The notes under the pieces: model-generated | Databases searched by the model: none | Told to the model about the DNA's origin: nothing | The model's input: the letters and a program-made list of their open reading frames with translations, nothing else | Origin: Snodgrassella gandavensis | Lineage (GTDB): Bacteria > Pseudomonadota > Gammaproteobacteria > Burkholderiales > Neisseriaceae | Direction of reading: 5' to 3' | DNA: 55,249 bases | Assembly: GCF_914768025.1 (NCBI RefSeq) | Contig: NZ_CAJZCE010000014.1 | Location: 1-55,249 of the forward strand | Part shown: one piece after another, positions 31,010 to 39,906 of the stretch | How positions within the stretch are numbered: position 1 is the first letter of the stretch | Layout: every line of letters begins with the position of its first letter | Position numbers and translations under genes: made by a program

Positions 31010-31951
31010 TTATCCTTTTGCACTGACTGCATCAATATGTTGATTCAGAATCGCTGCCAGAATAGCCTGACGCGCAAACATACCATTATTGGCCTGCTGA
31101 AAGTAATAGGCATGAATACTATTATCGACATCCGCGTGAATCTCATCCACACGCGGTAAAGGATGCAGAATACGCATATTCGGCTTAGCCTGTTTCAGCA
31201 TGGCGGCACACAGACTAAAGTGGCCATTGATTCTGGCAAATTCCTGCTCATCAAAACGTTCACGCTGAATACGCGTCATATACAGAATATCTGCCCATGC
31301 CAGGGCCTCTTCCAAACTGTCAGAGGTTCGATAGGATATACCATTTTCATCTAGCTGTTCACAGATATAGACGGGCATCGCCAGCGTTGGCGGAGAAACA
31401 AAAATAAACTCACAGCCCCAGCGGCTGAGCGCCTGCGCCAGTGAATGTACCGTGCGACCATATTTCAAGTCACCCACCAACGCAATTTTTAAATTCTGCA
31501 AACATCCCTGTGTTTCATATATCGTCACCAAATCAAGTAGCGTTTGCGACGGATGCTGATTAGTCCCATCACCAGCATTAATCACCGGTACATGAGCAAA
31601 CTCACTCACCACTCGCGCCGCGCCATCTTTCGGATGACGCATCACAATTGCATCAGCATAATTACTGATAATCCGTGCCGTATCAGCCAGCGTTTCCCCT
31701 TTTTTAGCGCTGGTATTGGCACCATCGGCAAAACCGATTACCTTACCGCCCAACCGTTGAATAGCCGTTTCAAATGATAAGCGGGTACGGGTAGATGGCT
31801 CAAAAAAACACGAACCAACCAAACGCCCATTCAATAAATCAGCCTGTGGCTGCTGCTTTAACTGTAAAGCAAGTGCCAGCAAAAATTCCAGCTGCGCAGT
31901 AGATAAATCATTAATAGAAATGAAATGTTGGCGATACAGCGGATTAGCCAT
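31010..31951 (-). CDS. pyrB: aspartate carbamoyltransferase catalytic subunit
   Basis: A 313-residue catalytic chain that makes N-carbamoyl-aspartate in de novo pyrimidine synthesis. The carbamoyl-phosphate loop STRTR is at residues 53-57 in [21 protein letters not shown] is around residue 135; and HPLPRVDEI is near the C-terminus. Length is that of the class B enzyme that pairs with a separate PyrI. The gene is preceded by an attenuator with its own small leader peptide, so synthesis probably rises when UTP falls. Confidence 0.97.
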   Translation of the reverse strand: MANPLYRQHFISINDLSTAQLEFLLALALQLKQQPQADLLNGRLVGSCFFEPSTRTRLSFETAIQRLGGKVIGFADGANTSAKKGETLADTARIISNYADAIVMRHPKDGAARVVSEFAHVPVINAGDGTNQHPSQTLLDLVTIYETQGCLQNLKIALVGDLKYGRTVHSLAQALSRWGCEFIFVSPPTLAMPVYICEQLDENGISYRTSDSLEEALAWADILYMTRIQRERFDEQEFARINGHFSLCAAMLKQAKPNMRILHPLPRVDEIHADVDNSIHAYYFQQANNGMFARQAILAAILNQHIDAVSAKG

Positions 31952-31981
31952 AATTTAACCTTCAGCATTTTCAATAGGCAC

Positions 31982-32005
31982 AAAAAAACCCGTTCACAAA
32001 CGGGT
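31982..32005 (-). terminator. pyrBI transcription attenuator
   Basis: On the minus strand ACCCGTT and AACGGGT form a 7-bp stem with loop TGTG, followed by seven T. It lies about 30 bp before the pyrB ATG, inside the transcript, and so would stop transcription before the operon unless prevented. The stop codon of the leader ORF sits at the base of its loop. Confidence 0.8.
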
Positions 32006-32032
32006 AAGCATACAGTAATTAACTACTTGCAT
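31994..32032 (-). CDS. pyrBI leader peptide (12 residues)
   Basis: ATG at 32032 opens the frame MQVVNYCMLTRL and ends with TGA at 31996-31994, within the attenuator hairpin. GGAG lies ten bases before the ATG. A ribosome ending translation at that stop would cover the hairpin and prevent termination. E. coli pyrBI works by the same coupling, where low UTP lets the ribosome keep up with polymerase. The sequence of the peptide itself does not matter. The frame is seen; its translation is inference. Confidence 0.6.
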   Translation of the reverse strand: MQVVNYCMLTRL

Positions 32033-32196
32033 GTAATATCTGCTCCAGACAAATTGTAAAGCCTGCTGCAAGCATCCACATCACACAGTAATCCCGTAAT
32101 AAACTGGTGCAAATTATCGCATAAACAGCGCAATGATAAAAGCTAGCCACTTTGAGTTACAATAAACAGTTCATTGTATTTTTATTTCTGTTTACA

Positions 32197-34377
32197 TTGA
32201 TTTATCATCAACTGGCACTAAACGTGCCCCTGTATCCCTTGCTTACCTACGCGCACCCCACAGCCCTGCCGGCAGGTACACGTGTGGCCGTGCGTTTTCG
32301 CAAACGTCTGCTGGCAGCAATTGTGTGGGAAAGCAATGTGCAGCCAGAAATTGATATCAGTAAAATACTGCCAATTGAAACCATATTCCCCGACGGCTGG
32401 CAATTACCTGCAGACTGGCGTGCCTTACTCAGTTTTACTGCCCGCTATTATCACTATCCGCTTGGACAGGCAGTCATGGCAGCCCTGCCCAAAGGCCTGC
32501 GCCAGCCGGAAGCGGTATCATTACCGCGTCAGGAGATGATGTATACACTCAGCGCCAGTGGCCACCTCAGGCCTCCGCCACCAGCACGTTTTCACAAACA
32601 GCATGCTTTATGGCAATGTCTGCAATCAGCACCAGCCACACTGCAACAGCTCAAAGCCAAGCACACTCAGGCCACGCATTACCTCAACCAGTGGCAACAA
32701 CAGGGCTGGATACAGACCAAGCCTGTTCCAGCCTGCGCTAGCATTCCGGCCAGTCAGCATCAGCTTAATCAGCAACAACAGTACGCCAGCACATCAATAC
32801 AGACCAAAGTCGGCCAGTTTGCCCCATTTTTGCTATATGGCATTACCGGCAGTGGCAAAACCGAAGTCTATTTTGACATCATGGCCAAAGTATTACAGCA
32901 GGGCAAACAGGTTCTGTTTCTACTACCGGAAATTAACCTCACACCGCAATTAATGCAACGCGTGCGCCAACGCTTTCCGCATACCGTCACCGCCGTATTA
33001 CACAGCCAGACTGCTGCCGGCCAGCGTACCAGCAATTATCTTCAGGCCGCACTGGGGCAGGCTGCGCTGGTAATTGGCACACGACTGGCCGTGTTTACAC
33101 CCATGCACAATCTAGGATTAATTGTCGTCGACGAAGAGCATGATTACTCATTCAAACAGGAAAGTGAGCTGCGCTATCAGGCACGTGATCTGGCTGTATG
33201 GCGTGCCCGGCAGACAAATTGTCCGATTGTACTGGGCAGTGCCACCCCATCATTAGAAAGCTGGTACAAAACCCAGCAAGGAGACTACCAATTACTCCAA
33301 CTGAGTGAACGCGCCCATGCCAGTGCCCAGTTGCCACAGATTCATTTACTGGATATTCGCCGGCTGGCATTGGATAACGGCCTTAGCGACATCATCAAGC
33401 AAAAATTACAAGCCAATTTTGCTAACGGTGGCCTAAGCATGGTATACCTGAATCGGCGCGGCTTTGCTCCAGCCCTATTTTGTGCAGCCTGCGGACATAC
33501 ATTCGGTTGTCCAAACTGCTCGGCCAAAATGGTTTTACATCAGCATGCCGGACAATTACGCTGTCATCATTGTGATTATCATCAGCGTATCCCGCATTGT
33601 TGTCCAGAATGCGGTAATCAGGATTTGACTGCCGTTGGTCAAGGAACACAACGGATTGAAGAAAACCTGCAACATTTACTGCCCAATGCGCGCATTTTGC
33701 GCGTAGATCGCGATAGCACCGCACACCGGCAGGATTGGGCAGAAATCTATAGCAGAATCATGCAACGGCAGGTTGATGTACTGGTGGGCACCCAGATGCT
33801 GGCCAAAGGTCATGATTTTCCCCATCTGAATCTAGTAGTAGTTTTAAATGCTGATAACAGCCTCTACAGTGCCGATTTCCGAGCCCCAGAACGTTTATTT
33901 GCCGAACTAATGCAGGTGAGTGGCCGTGCCGGCCGTGCGGATTGTAGGGGTGATGTATGGGTACAAACACGACAACCTGAACACAAAGTTTATCAGGCTC
34001 TGGCCGCACAAAATTATGCCTCCTTTGCCACAACCGAACTGACGGAAAGACAGGAGTTGGGCATGCCACCATTCAGCCATATGGCAGCCATCCGCGCCGA
34101 TGCAAAAACCATGCGCGCAGCACAGGAACTACTGCGTCAGGCATTACAGGGCATTGAGCAGCAACAGTCATTACCGGCCAATGTTAGTACTTTCGGGCCA
34201 GTACCGATGCTCATGGCACGACTGGCCGGTTACGAACGGGCACAAGTATTTCTGGAAAGTAAAAACCGGCGTGATCTGCACCACAGCATCTCCATATGGC
34301 AAAGCTGGCTACAACATCTGGAAAAAATCTATCCACATACACGCTGGCTGATTGATGTTGATCCACTGGAAATGTAA
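32197..34377 (+). CDS. priA: primosomal protein N' (replication restart helicase PriA)
   Basis: A 726-residue PriA helicase that reloads the replisome at stalled forks. An N-terminal 3'-DNA-binding domain (about 1-100) is followed by a Walker A motif in YGITGSGKTEVYF, a DEEH box (VDEEHDYSFKQ), and the zinc-binding region with eight Cys (from CAACGHTFGC to CCPECG). The last helicase motifs and C-terminal domain end at Glu-Met. The start is the TTG at 32197, as it gives the N-terminus MIYHQLALNVPL usual in the Neisseriaceae; the frame extends to a TTG at 32152. Neither start has a clear ribosome binding site. Confidence 0.95.
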   Translation: MIYHQLALNVPLYPLLTYAHPTALPAGTRVAVRFRKRLLAAIVWESNVQPEIDISKILPIETIFPDGWQLPADWRALLSFTARYYHYPLGQAVMAALPKGLRQPEAVSLPRQEMMYTLSASGHLRPPPPARFHKQHALWQCLQSAPATLQQLKAKHTQATHYLNQWQQQGWIQTKPVPACASIPASQHQLNQQQQYASTSIQTKVGQFAPFLLYGITGSGKTEVYFDIMAKVLQQGKQVLFLLPEINLTPQLMQRVRQRFPHTVTAVLHSQTAAGQRTSNYLQAALGQAALVIGTRLAVFTPMHNLGLIVVDEEHDYSFKQESELRYQARDLAVWRARQTNCPIVLGSATPSLESWYKTQQGDYQLLQLSERAHASAQLPQIHLLDIRRLALDNGLSDIIKQKLQANFANGGLSMVYLNRRGFAPALFCAACGHTFGCPNCSAKMVLHQHAGQLRCHHCDYHQRIPHCCPECGNQDLTAVGQGTQRIEENLQHLLPNARILRVDRDSTAHRQDWAEIYSRIMQRQVDVLVGTQMLAKGHDFPHLNLVVVLNADNSLYSADFRAPERLFAELMQVSGRAGRADCRGDVWVQTRQPEHKVYQALAAQNYASFATTELTERQELGMPPFSHMAAIRADAKTMRAAQELLRQALQGIEQQQSLPANVSTFGPVPMLMARLAGYERAQVFLESKNRRDLHHSISIWQSWLQHLEKIYPHTRWLIDVDPLEM

Positions 34378-34540
34378 TCTTATTCCTTTCTACATAATAA
34401 GCATCTTCGATGCATGACTTATACATCTATCCCATTGCAACATCGGTCTACCAAGCCAATGTCATTTGAGCAACAATTATTTCATTTCAGATAGAACAGA
34501 ACTCAGCCACTCTATTTAGTCATATTGTCATTTCAAAAAT

Positions 34541-34578
34541 AAAAAATCTGGTCGTCAGCCATATCAGCAGACGACCAG
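34541..34578 (-). terminator. rho-independent terminator of the GT gene below
   Basis: CTGGTCGTC and GACGACCAG form a 9-bp stem around a 13-base loop. On the minus strand the stem is followed by ATTTTTTATTTTT. It lies 19 bp after the stop of the gene at 34597-35493. The loop and stem contain GGTCGTCTG, nine bases similar to a Neisserial DNA-uptake core, which may be chance. Confidence 0.85.
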
Positions 34579-34596
34579 TCAGATTTAATTCAAAAT

Positions 34597-35493
34597 TTAC
34601 TTGCGACCACTCAGGCTATGCCAGACACGCGAAAGCAAAGATTTTGGTTTTTTTTGGCGCGTAACCTCATTACCCTCATAGCCAACCTGTGACTCCTTAG
34701 GGAAAGTACCGAAAGGTTTAACAGCATAATTTTCCAGCTTATAGCCAGCATCCAAGGCTTCCTGATAATACCGGTCAAATAGCTCAATCAAATCCTTGCG
34801 CGGATGTGGCAGAATATCACTGTCAAACCAGTGTTTCTGCCCAGCAGCAGTTAAACGTGGAATTGAGTATTTATGACTGAACTGCGTACCCATATCCGAA
34901 TAGTGCAAAATTTTCATCTGCTCAATCGGCAGACCTTCACCATCAACACAATTCCAGGCTGCAGTATAAGCCTGCACCCATTCTGGATGTTGCTTAAATT
35001 TGGCCATCATTTTTTTGTGTGAATCAGGATCAGCACGCAAAGTAGCCTGTTCAGGCAGTTTGGCTTTTGCTTTGGCACAATCCCAGACACAGGTACATAA
35101 ACGGGTAAAACGTTTGCCCTTGGCATGATCATGCACTTCCTTGGCAGCAACAATCGCTTCACCTTCAATAGGATGTTCCCACAACTCAGCTAAATCAGCC
35201 AGAACAATCATGTCCGCATCCATATAAATGGCACGTCCCTGGTAATTACAGGCAGCAGGAATACCCCAGCGGAAACCGGAAAACGGCGTTGCCCATTTCT
35301 CAGTATGCCAGCCAGCGCCAGATTGCGGGTCAGAATACCAAGGACTGTCCGGATCATGACTTAACTGCATCCAGACGATTTCTACCGGCCGCGATGTATG
35401 TTTATGGATACTGTAATCCACCACCATCATCTGCTCCAGATCACAGTTATTGGGGTCACAACCCACAAAAACCTTAATAACATCGTTGCTCAT
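34597..35493 (-). CDS. glycosyltransferase, GT-A type with DxD
   Basis: A 298-residue protein with a GT-A-like pattern. It begins VFVGCDPN, continues with a mixed strand-helix core, and has the DxD metal-binding motif at residues 92-94 in YMDADMIVLADLAELW. This resembles family 8-like or similar nucleotide-sugar transferases. A Cys-rich stretch (CTCVWDCAK) near residue 133 and a basic C-terminus (RQKKPKSLLSRVW) suggest association with the membrane or with partners. It stands alone and has its own terminator. Neighbouring genes to the right make surface glycans, so it probably adds a sugar to LOS. Donor and acceptor are unknown. Confidence 0.75.
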   Translation of the reverse strand: MSNDVIKVFVGCDPNNCDLEQMMVVDYSIHKHTSRPVEIVWMQLSHDPDSPWYSDPQSGAGWHTEKWATPFSGFRWGIPAACNYQGRAIYMDADMIVLADLAELWEHPIEGEAIVAAKEVHDHAKGKRFTRLCTCVWDCAKAKAKLPEQATLRADPDSHKKMMAKFKQHPEWVQAYTAAWNCVDGEGLPIEQMKILHYSDMGTQFSHKYSIPRLTAAGQKHWFDSDILPHPRKDLIELFDRYYQEALDAGYKLENYAVKPFGTFPKESQVGYEGNEVTRQKKPKSLLSRVWHSLSGRK

Positions 35494-35947
35494 GCATAAA
35501 CTCCCAATTTTGCTTACAAAATAAATATCATTGTAATATTAACGCAAAAAATACCAAGACAAATGATAACATTAATCAAATACCTCCTGATATAAAACAA
35601 GCAACGGCATCTAACCTTACCAAAATCAGCCAAACCAGATTGAGCGATTAGTCCATATAATTTTGCTGCTTAGTCTCTTAGCCAGCCATATCTGTCACAT
35701 CCTTAAGAATATGATAACACTCAAAAGCACAGCTTTCCCATATCGTCAGATGATGCTCAGTAACGTACAAGGCTCAACTACCTATATCAAACACAGCATA
35801 TCCTGTATAGCCATAAAAAATCTCATATTCAAATGCCCAACAGAATTAAATTAATCCATGCTACACCCAAGAGCAAATATATTCGGTTCAAATACAAAAA
35901 CCGCTGTCAGAGTACACAGCGGTTTCAAAAATAGTCCTAATACAGGC
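35494..35947. other. intergenic, no gene seen
   Basis: 454 bp between a minus-strand GT gene and the end of sstT. It is AT-rich and should hold the promoter of the GT gene. A 63-codon plus-strand frame at 35663-35854 has no domain and no ribosome binding site, so it is not called. A terminator hairpin lies at 35898-35925. Confidence 0.6.
35898..35925 (-). terminator. terminator hairpin after sstT
   Basis: AAACCGCTGT and ACAGCGGTTT are perfect 10-bp inverted copies around an 8-base loop. It lies 23 bp after the sstT stop on the minus strand; the T tract is short (TTTTTG read on the minus strand), but the A/T ends lengthen the stem. Confidence 0.75.
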
Positions 35948-37183
35948 TTATTCTGGCAACAACTCAATTTTACTCGGATCCCTGCCCTGCTGCTTCAGCG
36001 ACACCACCGAAGTAAACAGCATATCACTGGAAGAATTCAAAACCGTCTCGGCAGAATCCTGAATTTCACTGATTACAAACCCGATTGCCACCACCTGTGC
36101 AGCTATAGTCGGATCAACACCAAACATACTGCACGCAACCGGAATCAGCAGCAACGAACCGCCCGGTACACCAGAAGCACCAAGAGCACATACCGTAGCC
36201 AGAATACTCAGCAATAAAGTCTGAATAAAACTAACATCCATACCCAAAGTATGCACAGTGGCCATCGTCATCGTGGTAATAGTAATCGCCGCACCATTCA
36301 TACTCATCGTTACCCCAAGCGGGATAGACAGAGAATAAATTTCTTCCGGCAACTGCATACGCTGAGCCAAACGGATATTTACCGGAATATTCGCAGCCGA
36401 ACTACGGGTAAAGAACGCCGTAATCCCGCTATAACGTAAGCAGGTAAATACCAGCGGATAAGGATTTTTACGAAAATTCAGGAATACAATCAGCGGATTA
36501 ATCACCAGTGCCACAAACACCATTAACCCCAATAATACCCCGATCAGCTCCAAATAATTTTTTAACTTGGCCAGACCATCACTGGTAAAGTGCGAAGCAA
36601 CCAGACCCAACACCCCGTAAGGCGCAATAGCCACCACCAGACGAACCACCCAAATAGTCGCATCTGACCAGTTTTTAATAACCGATTTCGTTGCTTCACT
36701 GCTCTGGCGTAAAGCAATACCCAGTGCTGTTGACCAGGCCAGAATACTCAGGAAATTACCATTTGCCAAAGCATCAACCGGATTATCCACAAACTTGAGG
36801 ATAATATTCATGAGAATTTCTGCCACACCTTCTGGCGGTTTCTCTGATATCGGCGGAACATCCATCACCAGATGCAGCGGATATAAATAACTTACAGTTG
36901 AAGCCAATATTGCGGAAATCAGAACAGTTACTGCATATAACCAGGCCACCGATTTAATACTGGAAACATTATCAAACTTATTATTAACAATAGAAGATAT
37001 CACCAACACAAAAACCAGCATAGGTGCAGCTGCACGCAAAGCCTGAATAAATACCCTACCCAAAAACTCCAATTTAACCCCATATTGCGGCAAAAAGGCC
37101 GCAATAAACGCGCCAATAATCATACATACCAGCATGCGTACAATCAGATTACTCTTAAACAATACCCATAAAAGTTTCTTCAT
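35948..37183 (-). CDS. sstT: serine/threonine:sodium symporter
   Basis: A 411-residue dicarboxylate/amino acid:cation symporter family (DAACS) protein. About eight hydrophobic helices are visible, and the C-terminal half has the family signature GASGVPGGSLLLI and, near it, NGAAITITTMTMAT. The N-terminus LFKSNLIVRMLVCMIIGAFIA is close to SstT of E. coli rather than GltP. The most likely role is Na+-coupled uptake of serine and threonine. The gene has its own terminator and is divergent from the GT gene at 37524. Confidence 0.92.
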   Translation of the reverse strand: MKKLLWVLFKSNLIVRMLVCMIIGAFIAAFLPQYGVKLEFLGRVFIQALRAAAPMLVFVLVISSIVNNKFDNVSSIKSVAWLYAVTVLISAILASTVSYLYPLHLVMDVPPISEKPPEGVAEILMNIILKFVDNPVDALANGNFLSILAWSTALGIALRQSSEATKSVIKNWSDATIWVVRLVVAIAPYGVLGLVASHFTSDGLAKLKNYLELIGVLLGLMVFVALVINPLIVFLNFRKNPYPLVFTCLRYSGITAFFTRSSAANIPVNIRLAQRMQLPEEIYSLSIPLGVTMSMNGAAITITTMTMATVHTLGMDVSFIQTLLLSILATVCALGASGVPGGSLLLIPVACSMFGVDPTIAAQVVAIGFVISEIQDSAETVLNSSSDMLFTSVVSLKQQGRDPSKIELLPE

Positions 37184-37523
37184 TCACAATCCTTGGTTAT
37201 AGCCGGAAACAAACAGATTTAAAAACAGATTTTAAAAATCACTCGGCCAAACACACAAACTCACCAGTAACAAATCATGCCCATAAAACCCGTTTCAACT
37301 CACCTTCACAGCGCCATTAAACCTTAACAGAAAACCATTTCAGCTTACCGGCAGAATAATAAGTTTAGCATTAAACTAGTCTAAAACAACGAATAATCAA
37401 CAAAACAACTAGAAACAGTTAAAAAGTATCAGCTATTTATTAACATGCATCATACAGATTAAACAGCACATAATTCTAAAATGTTATACTGCACCACCCC
37501 AAATCACCCAGACAAAACAAACA
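37184..37523. promoter_or_regulatory. divergent promoter region
   Basis: 340 bp between sstT and the forward GT operon at 37524, which start in opposite directions. It is AT-rich, with no repeat or hairpin that I can call, and must hold both promoters. Confidence 0.5.
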
Positions 37524-38270
37524 ATGGACACACCTTCACAAAACTACATTTTATGTATGAAATGGGGGCAAAAATATGGTGCCGAATACGTCAATCGCCT
37601 CTATAACATGGTAAAACGCCACCTCACGCTCCCATTTACCATGATCTGCCTGACCGATGACACCAAAGGCATTGATCCAGCCGTTCAGTGTTATCCACTG
37701 ATATCTTTAGACTTGCCCAACGGCCTACCCGAACGTGGCTGGAATAAACTCACTACCTTCAGTGCCAACCTTTACGGATTACAGGGCACAGCACTATTTC
37801 TTGACATTGACATTGTTATCATCGATAACATCGACTGCTTCTTCACCCATCCGTCCAGTCAAGACGACGAAGTATGGATTATCCGTGATTGGAAAAAACC
37901 ATGGCGAAAAGTCGGCAACAGCTCGGTATATCGATTCCAAATTGGTGCATTACCAGATTTAATGGATTATTTCCGTAAGCATTTTCAACACATCCAGCAA
38001 CAATTTCGCCATGAGCAGGCATTTTTATCCTGGTATGTGCGTGAAAACCACCAACTCAGCTACTGGCCAGATAATTGGTGTCTGAGCTATAAATATAATG
38101 TATTAAAGAAAATGCCTTATGCTTTATGGAAGCCTCCAGAAAAACCGAATTACGGCAAAATCATCGTTTTTCATGGCGAAGTTAACCCGCCAGATGCTAT
38201 CAGAGGCGGTGGCGGAAAATGGTACCGTAAAGTCTTACCAGCTCCATGGCTAAAAAATTATTGGCAATAA
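37524..38270 (+). CDS. glycosyltransferase, GT-A type
   Basis: A 248-residue protein. The core starts YILCMKWGQKYGAEYVNRLYNMV; the DxD motif lies in LFLDIDIVII (Asp94, Asp96). The pattern is that of small glycosyltransferases that recur in Neisserial and Snodgrassella surface loci as 'glycosyltransferase family protein'. It ends with a W-rich C-terminus (PWLKNYW). A second gene follows by 13 bp, so the two form an operon. The sugar it transfers cannot be told from sequence. Confidence 0.75.
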   Translation: MDTPSQNYILCMKWGQKYGAEYVNRLYNMVKRHLTLPFTMICLTDDTKGIDPAVQCYPLISLDLPNGLPERGWNKLTTFSANLYGLQGTALFLDIDIVIIDNIDCFFTHPSSQDDEVWIIRDWKKPWRKVGNSSVYRFQIGALPDLMDYFRKHFQHIQQQFRHEQAFLSWYVRENHQLSYWPDNWCLSYKYNVLKKMPYALWKPPEKPNYGKIIVFHGEVNPPDAIRGGGGKWYRKVLPAPWLKNYWQ

Positions 38271-38283
38271 AAACACCACTACC

Positions 38284-38856
38284 ATGAAAACAGTACAACC
38301 ACACAGCAGATTCTTCATCATCGGCAATGCTAACGAACAGAACTCTATTGCACACCTGATTACAGAAGACGATATCGTAGTCCGCTTTAATAATCCCAAT
38401 CCAACTTGCACACTCATGGCAGAATGGGTGTTTATAGCCAATGGCTATACTCAAATCCGGCATTTAACTATCGACCATCAGTTCTTCAAGCCAGATACAC
38501 AAATATTTTTCCGCTATTCCAAAGAAGATATCTGTTCCAGCCGGTATCAGAATATTCCCTTACACAAACGGATAAAATACCTCTGGCGGTTTCCTAAATG
38601 GATAAAACATTCTCATCTGGATCAATATCAAATCAACACCATCCCCACAGACATCTATCGGCACTGTGCCGATGCGCTAGGCTGTCGCCAGCCTAGCACA
38701 GGTCTGTTAGCCATTGATTATATTTGCCAGTATTACCCCAGAAATAAAATCTATATTCATAACTTTACCAGTGAAGGCTGGACAGGACATAACTGGGATG
38801 ACGAAAAGCAATTAATACATAAATGGATTATCGCAGGTAACATAACTGCGGTCTGA
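38284..38856 (+). CDS. GT29-like glycosyltransferase
   Basis: A 190-residue protein with the sialyl-motif layout of CAZy family GT29: an L-type motif FFIIGNANEQ...DDIVVRFNNPN (10-39) and an S-type motif QPSTGLLAIDYICQYYP (136-152), then a HNWDDEKQLI stretch near 169-178. Bacterial proteins with this pattern are annotated as GT29-family transferases, though few have been shown to use sialic acid. No CMP-sialic acid synthesis genes are in the window. It is the second gene of a two-gene operon and ends 24 bp before the converging GT2 gene. A short length suggests a minimal catalytic core. Confidence 0.65.
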   Translation: MKTVQPHSRFFIIGNANEQNSIAHLITEDDIVVRFNNPNPTCTLMAEWVFIANGYTQIRHLTIDHQFFKPDTQIFFRYSKEDICSSRYQNIPLHKRIKYLWRFPKWIKHSHLDQYQINTIPTDIYRHCADALGCRQPSTGLLAIDYICQYYPRNKIYIHNFTSEGWTGHNWDDEKQLIHKWIIAGNITAV

Positions 38857-38879
38857 ACAGAATCTGAACAGAAATTGTT

Positions 38880-39902
38880 TTATTTACCAGAAAGTCTGGC
38901 TAAACCTGACTTCAACATCAGTTTAGCCGCTTTCCCCCACATACCCGTGCGCATCAATAGCAAAATCGTAGCACAAGTTGACAAAGGTTTTTCCGCATAC
39001 TGCTGTTTAGCCAAAAGCAAAATAGCTACTTTTTCCTTCTCAGGCAAGTTAATTTTTGCCAGTTTACGACACAGCCGAAAATAATACAGATGAGCCTTAT
39101 ATAATAAATAGGCACAGCATTTTTTATCGCCTACCACAGCATCGGCATAGTCTGCCTGTGTTAAATATGCCTTAATACCATAAGCCTGTTTCAGATTCAT
39201 TTTCTGCACAATAGAATCCGGCCAGATACGATAATGCACCAAAGTTTGCGGATAATAAAAATATGTTTGACACTGATTCAGCACAGTCGGCGTATTCGCA
39301 ATATCCTCATAGGCAGGAATGGTAAAATCACACACATCTGCCACCAACATTCGCCGAAAAACCTTATTCCAGAAATAATGCTTACCATCCATAATAGCAA
39401 AGCGGTACAACTCCCCACTTTTCTGATGCAACAAAGTATTGGCAGGAGCAATAGACAAATGCTCATGATATTTAACTTTTCCACTGCCATCAAAAAACAC
39501 ATCATAATCAAATAGCACAACGTCAGGATGATACTGATTCAGAATAGCCTGTATCTGCTTAACAGCCTGCCGTTCAACCCAGTCATCCGAATCAATAAAC
39601 CAGACATATTCAGCATGGCTGGCCTGCAACAAACACTTGCGAACCTGAGTAATGCCCAGATTTTTCTGCCCACACAGCACACGAATATTCACATTTGGAT
39701 AACTTTGCTGATATTGACGGATAACAGCAAGTGAATTATCCGGCGAATAATCATCATAAAATATAACTTCAGTCAGTGCAGGTAAATCTGGCAGCAAAGT
39801 ATCCAGCAATCCGGAAAGATAGGATTCCACATTAAATACAGGAATCAGAATACTTAAATCCACCCTGCCTGCACCCGCGTAACTATCCTTTATCCCCTCC
39901 AT
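38880..39902 (-). CDS. GT2 family glycosyltransferase
   Basis: A 340-residue GT2 transferase. The N-terminal nucleotide-binding strand LSILIPVFNVESYL (17-30) is followed by YDDYSPDNS (49-57), and the metal-binding DSDD is at residues 104-107 (FIDSDDWVE). A C-terminal helical, basic region probably contacts the membrane. The ATG at 39902 is chosen because GAGG lies about ten bases before it and the upstream gene ends at 39907; the longer frame begins with GTG inside that gene. It is the last of a four-gene minus-strand glycan operon (42409 down to 38880). Confidence 0.88.
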   Translation of the reverse strand: MEGIKDSYAGAGRVDLSILIPVFNVESYLSGLLDTLLPDLPALTEVIFYDDYSPDNSLAVIRQYQQSYPNVNIRVLCGQKNLGITQVRKCLLQASHAEYVWFIDSDDWVERQAVKQIQAILNQYHPDVVLFDYDVFFDGSGKVKYHEHLSIAPANTLLHQKSGELYRFAIMDGKHYFWNKVFRRMLVADVCDFTIPAYEDIANTPTVLNQCQTYFYYPQTLVHYRIWPDSIVQKMNLKQAYGIKAYLTQADYADAVVGDKKCCAYLLYKAHLYYFRLCRKLAKINLPEKEKVAILLLAKQQYAEKPLSTCATILLLMRTGMWGKAAKLMLKSGLARLSGK

Positions 39903-39906
39903 AAAC

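Noticed and set aside
32152-32196. N-terminal extension of priA from a TTG at 32152
   Set aside because: It adds a hydrophobic stretch absent from PriA homologues; TTG at 32197 restores the family start.
35663-35854. 63-codon open frame between the GT gene and sstT
   Set aside because: No ribosome binding site, no recognisable domain.
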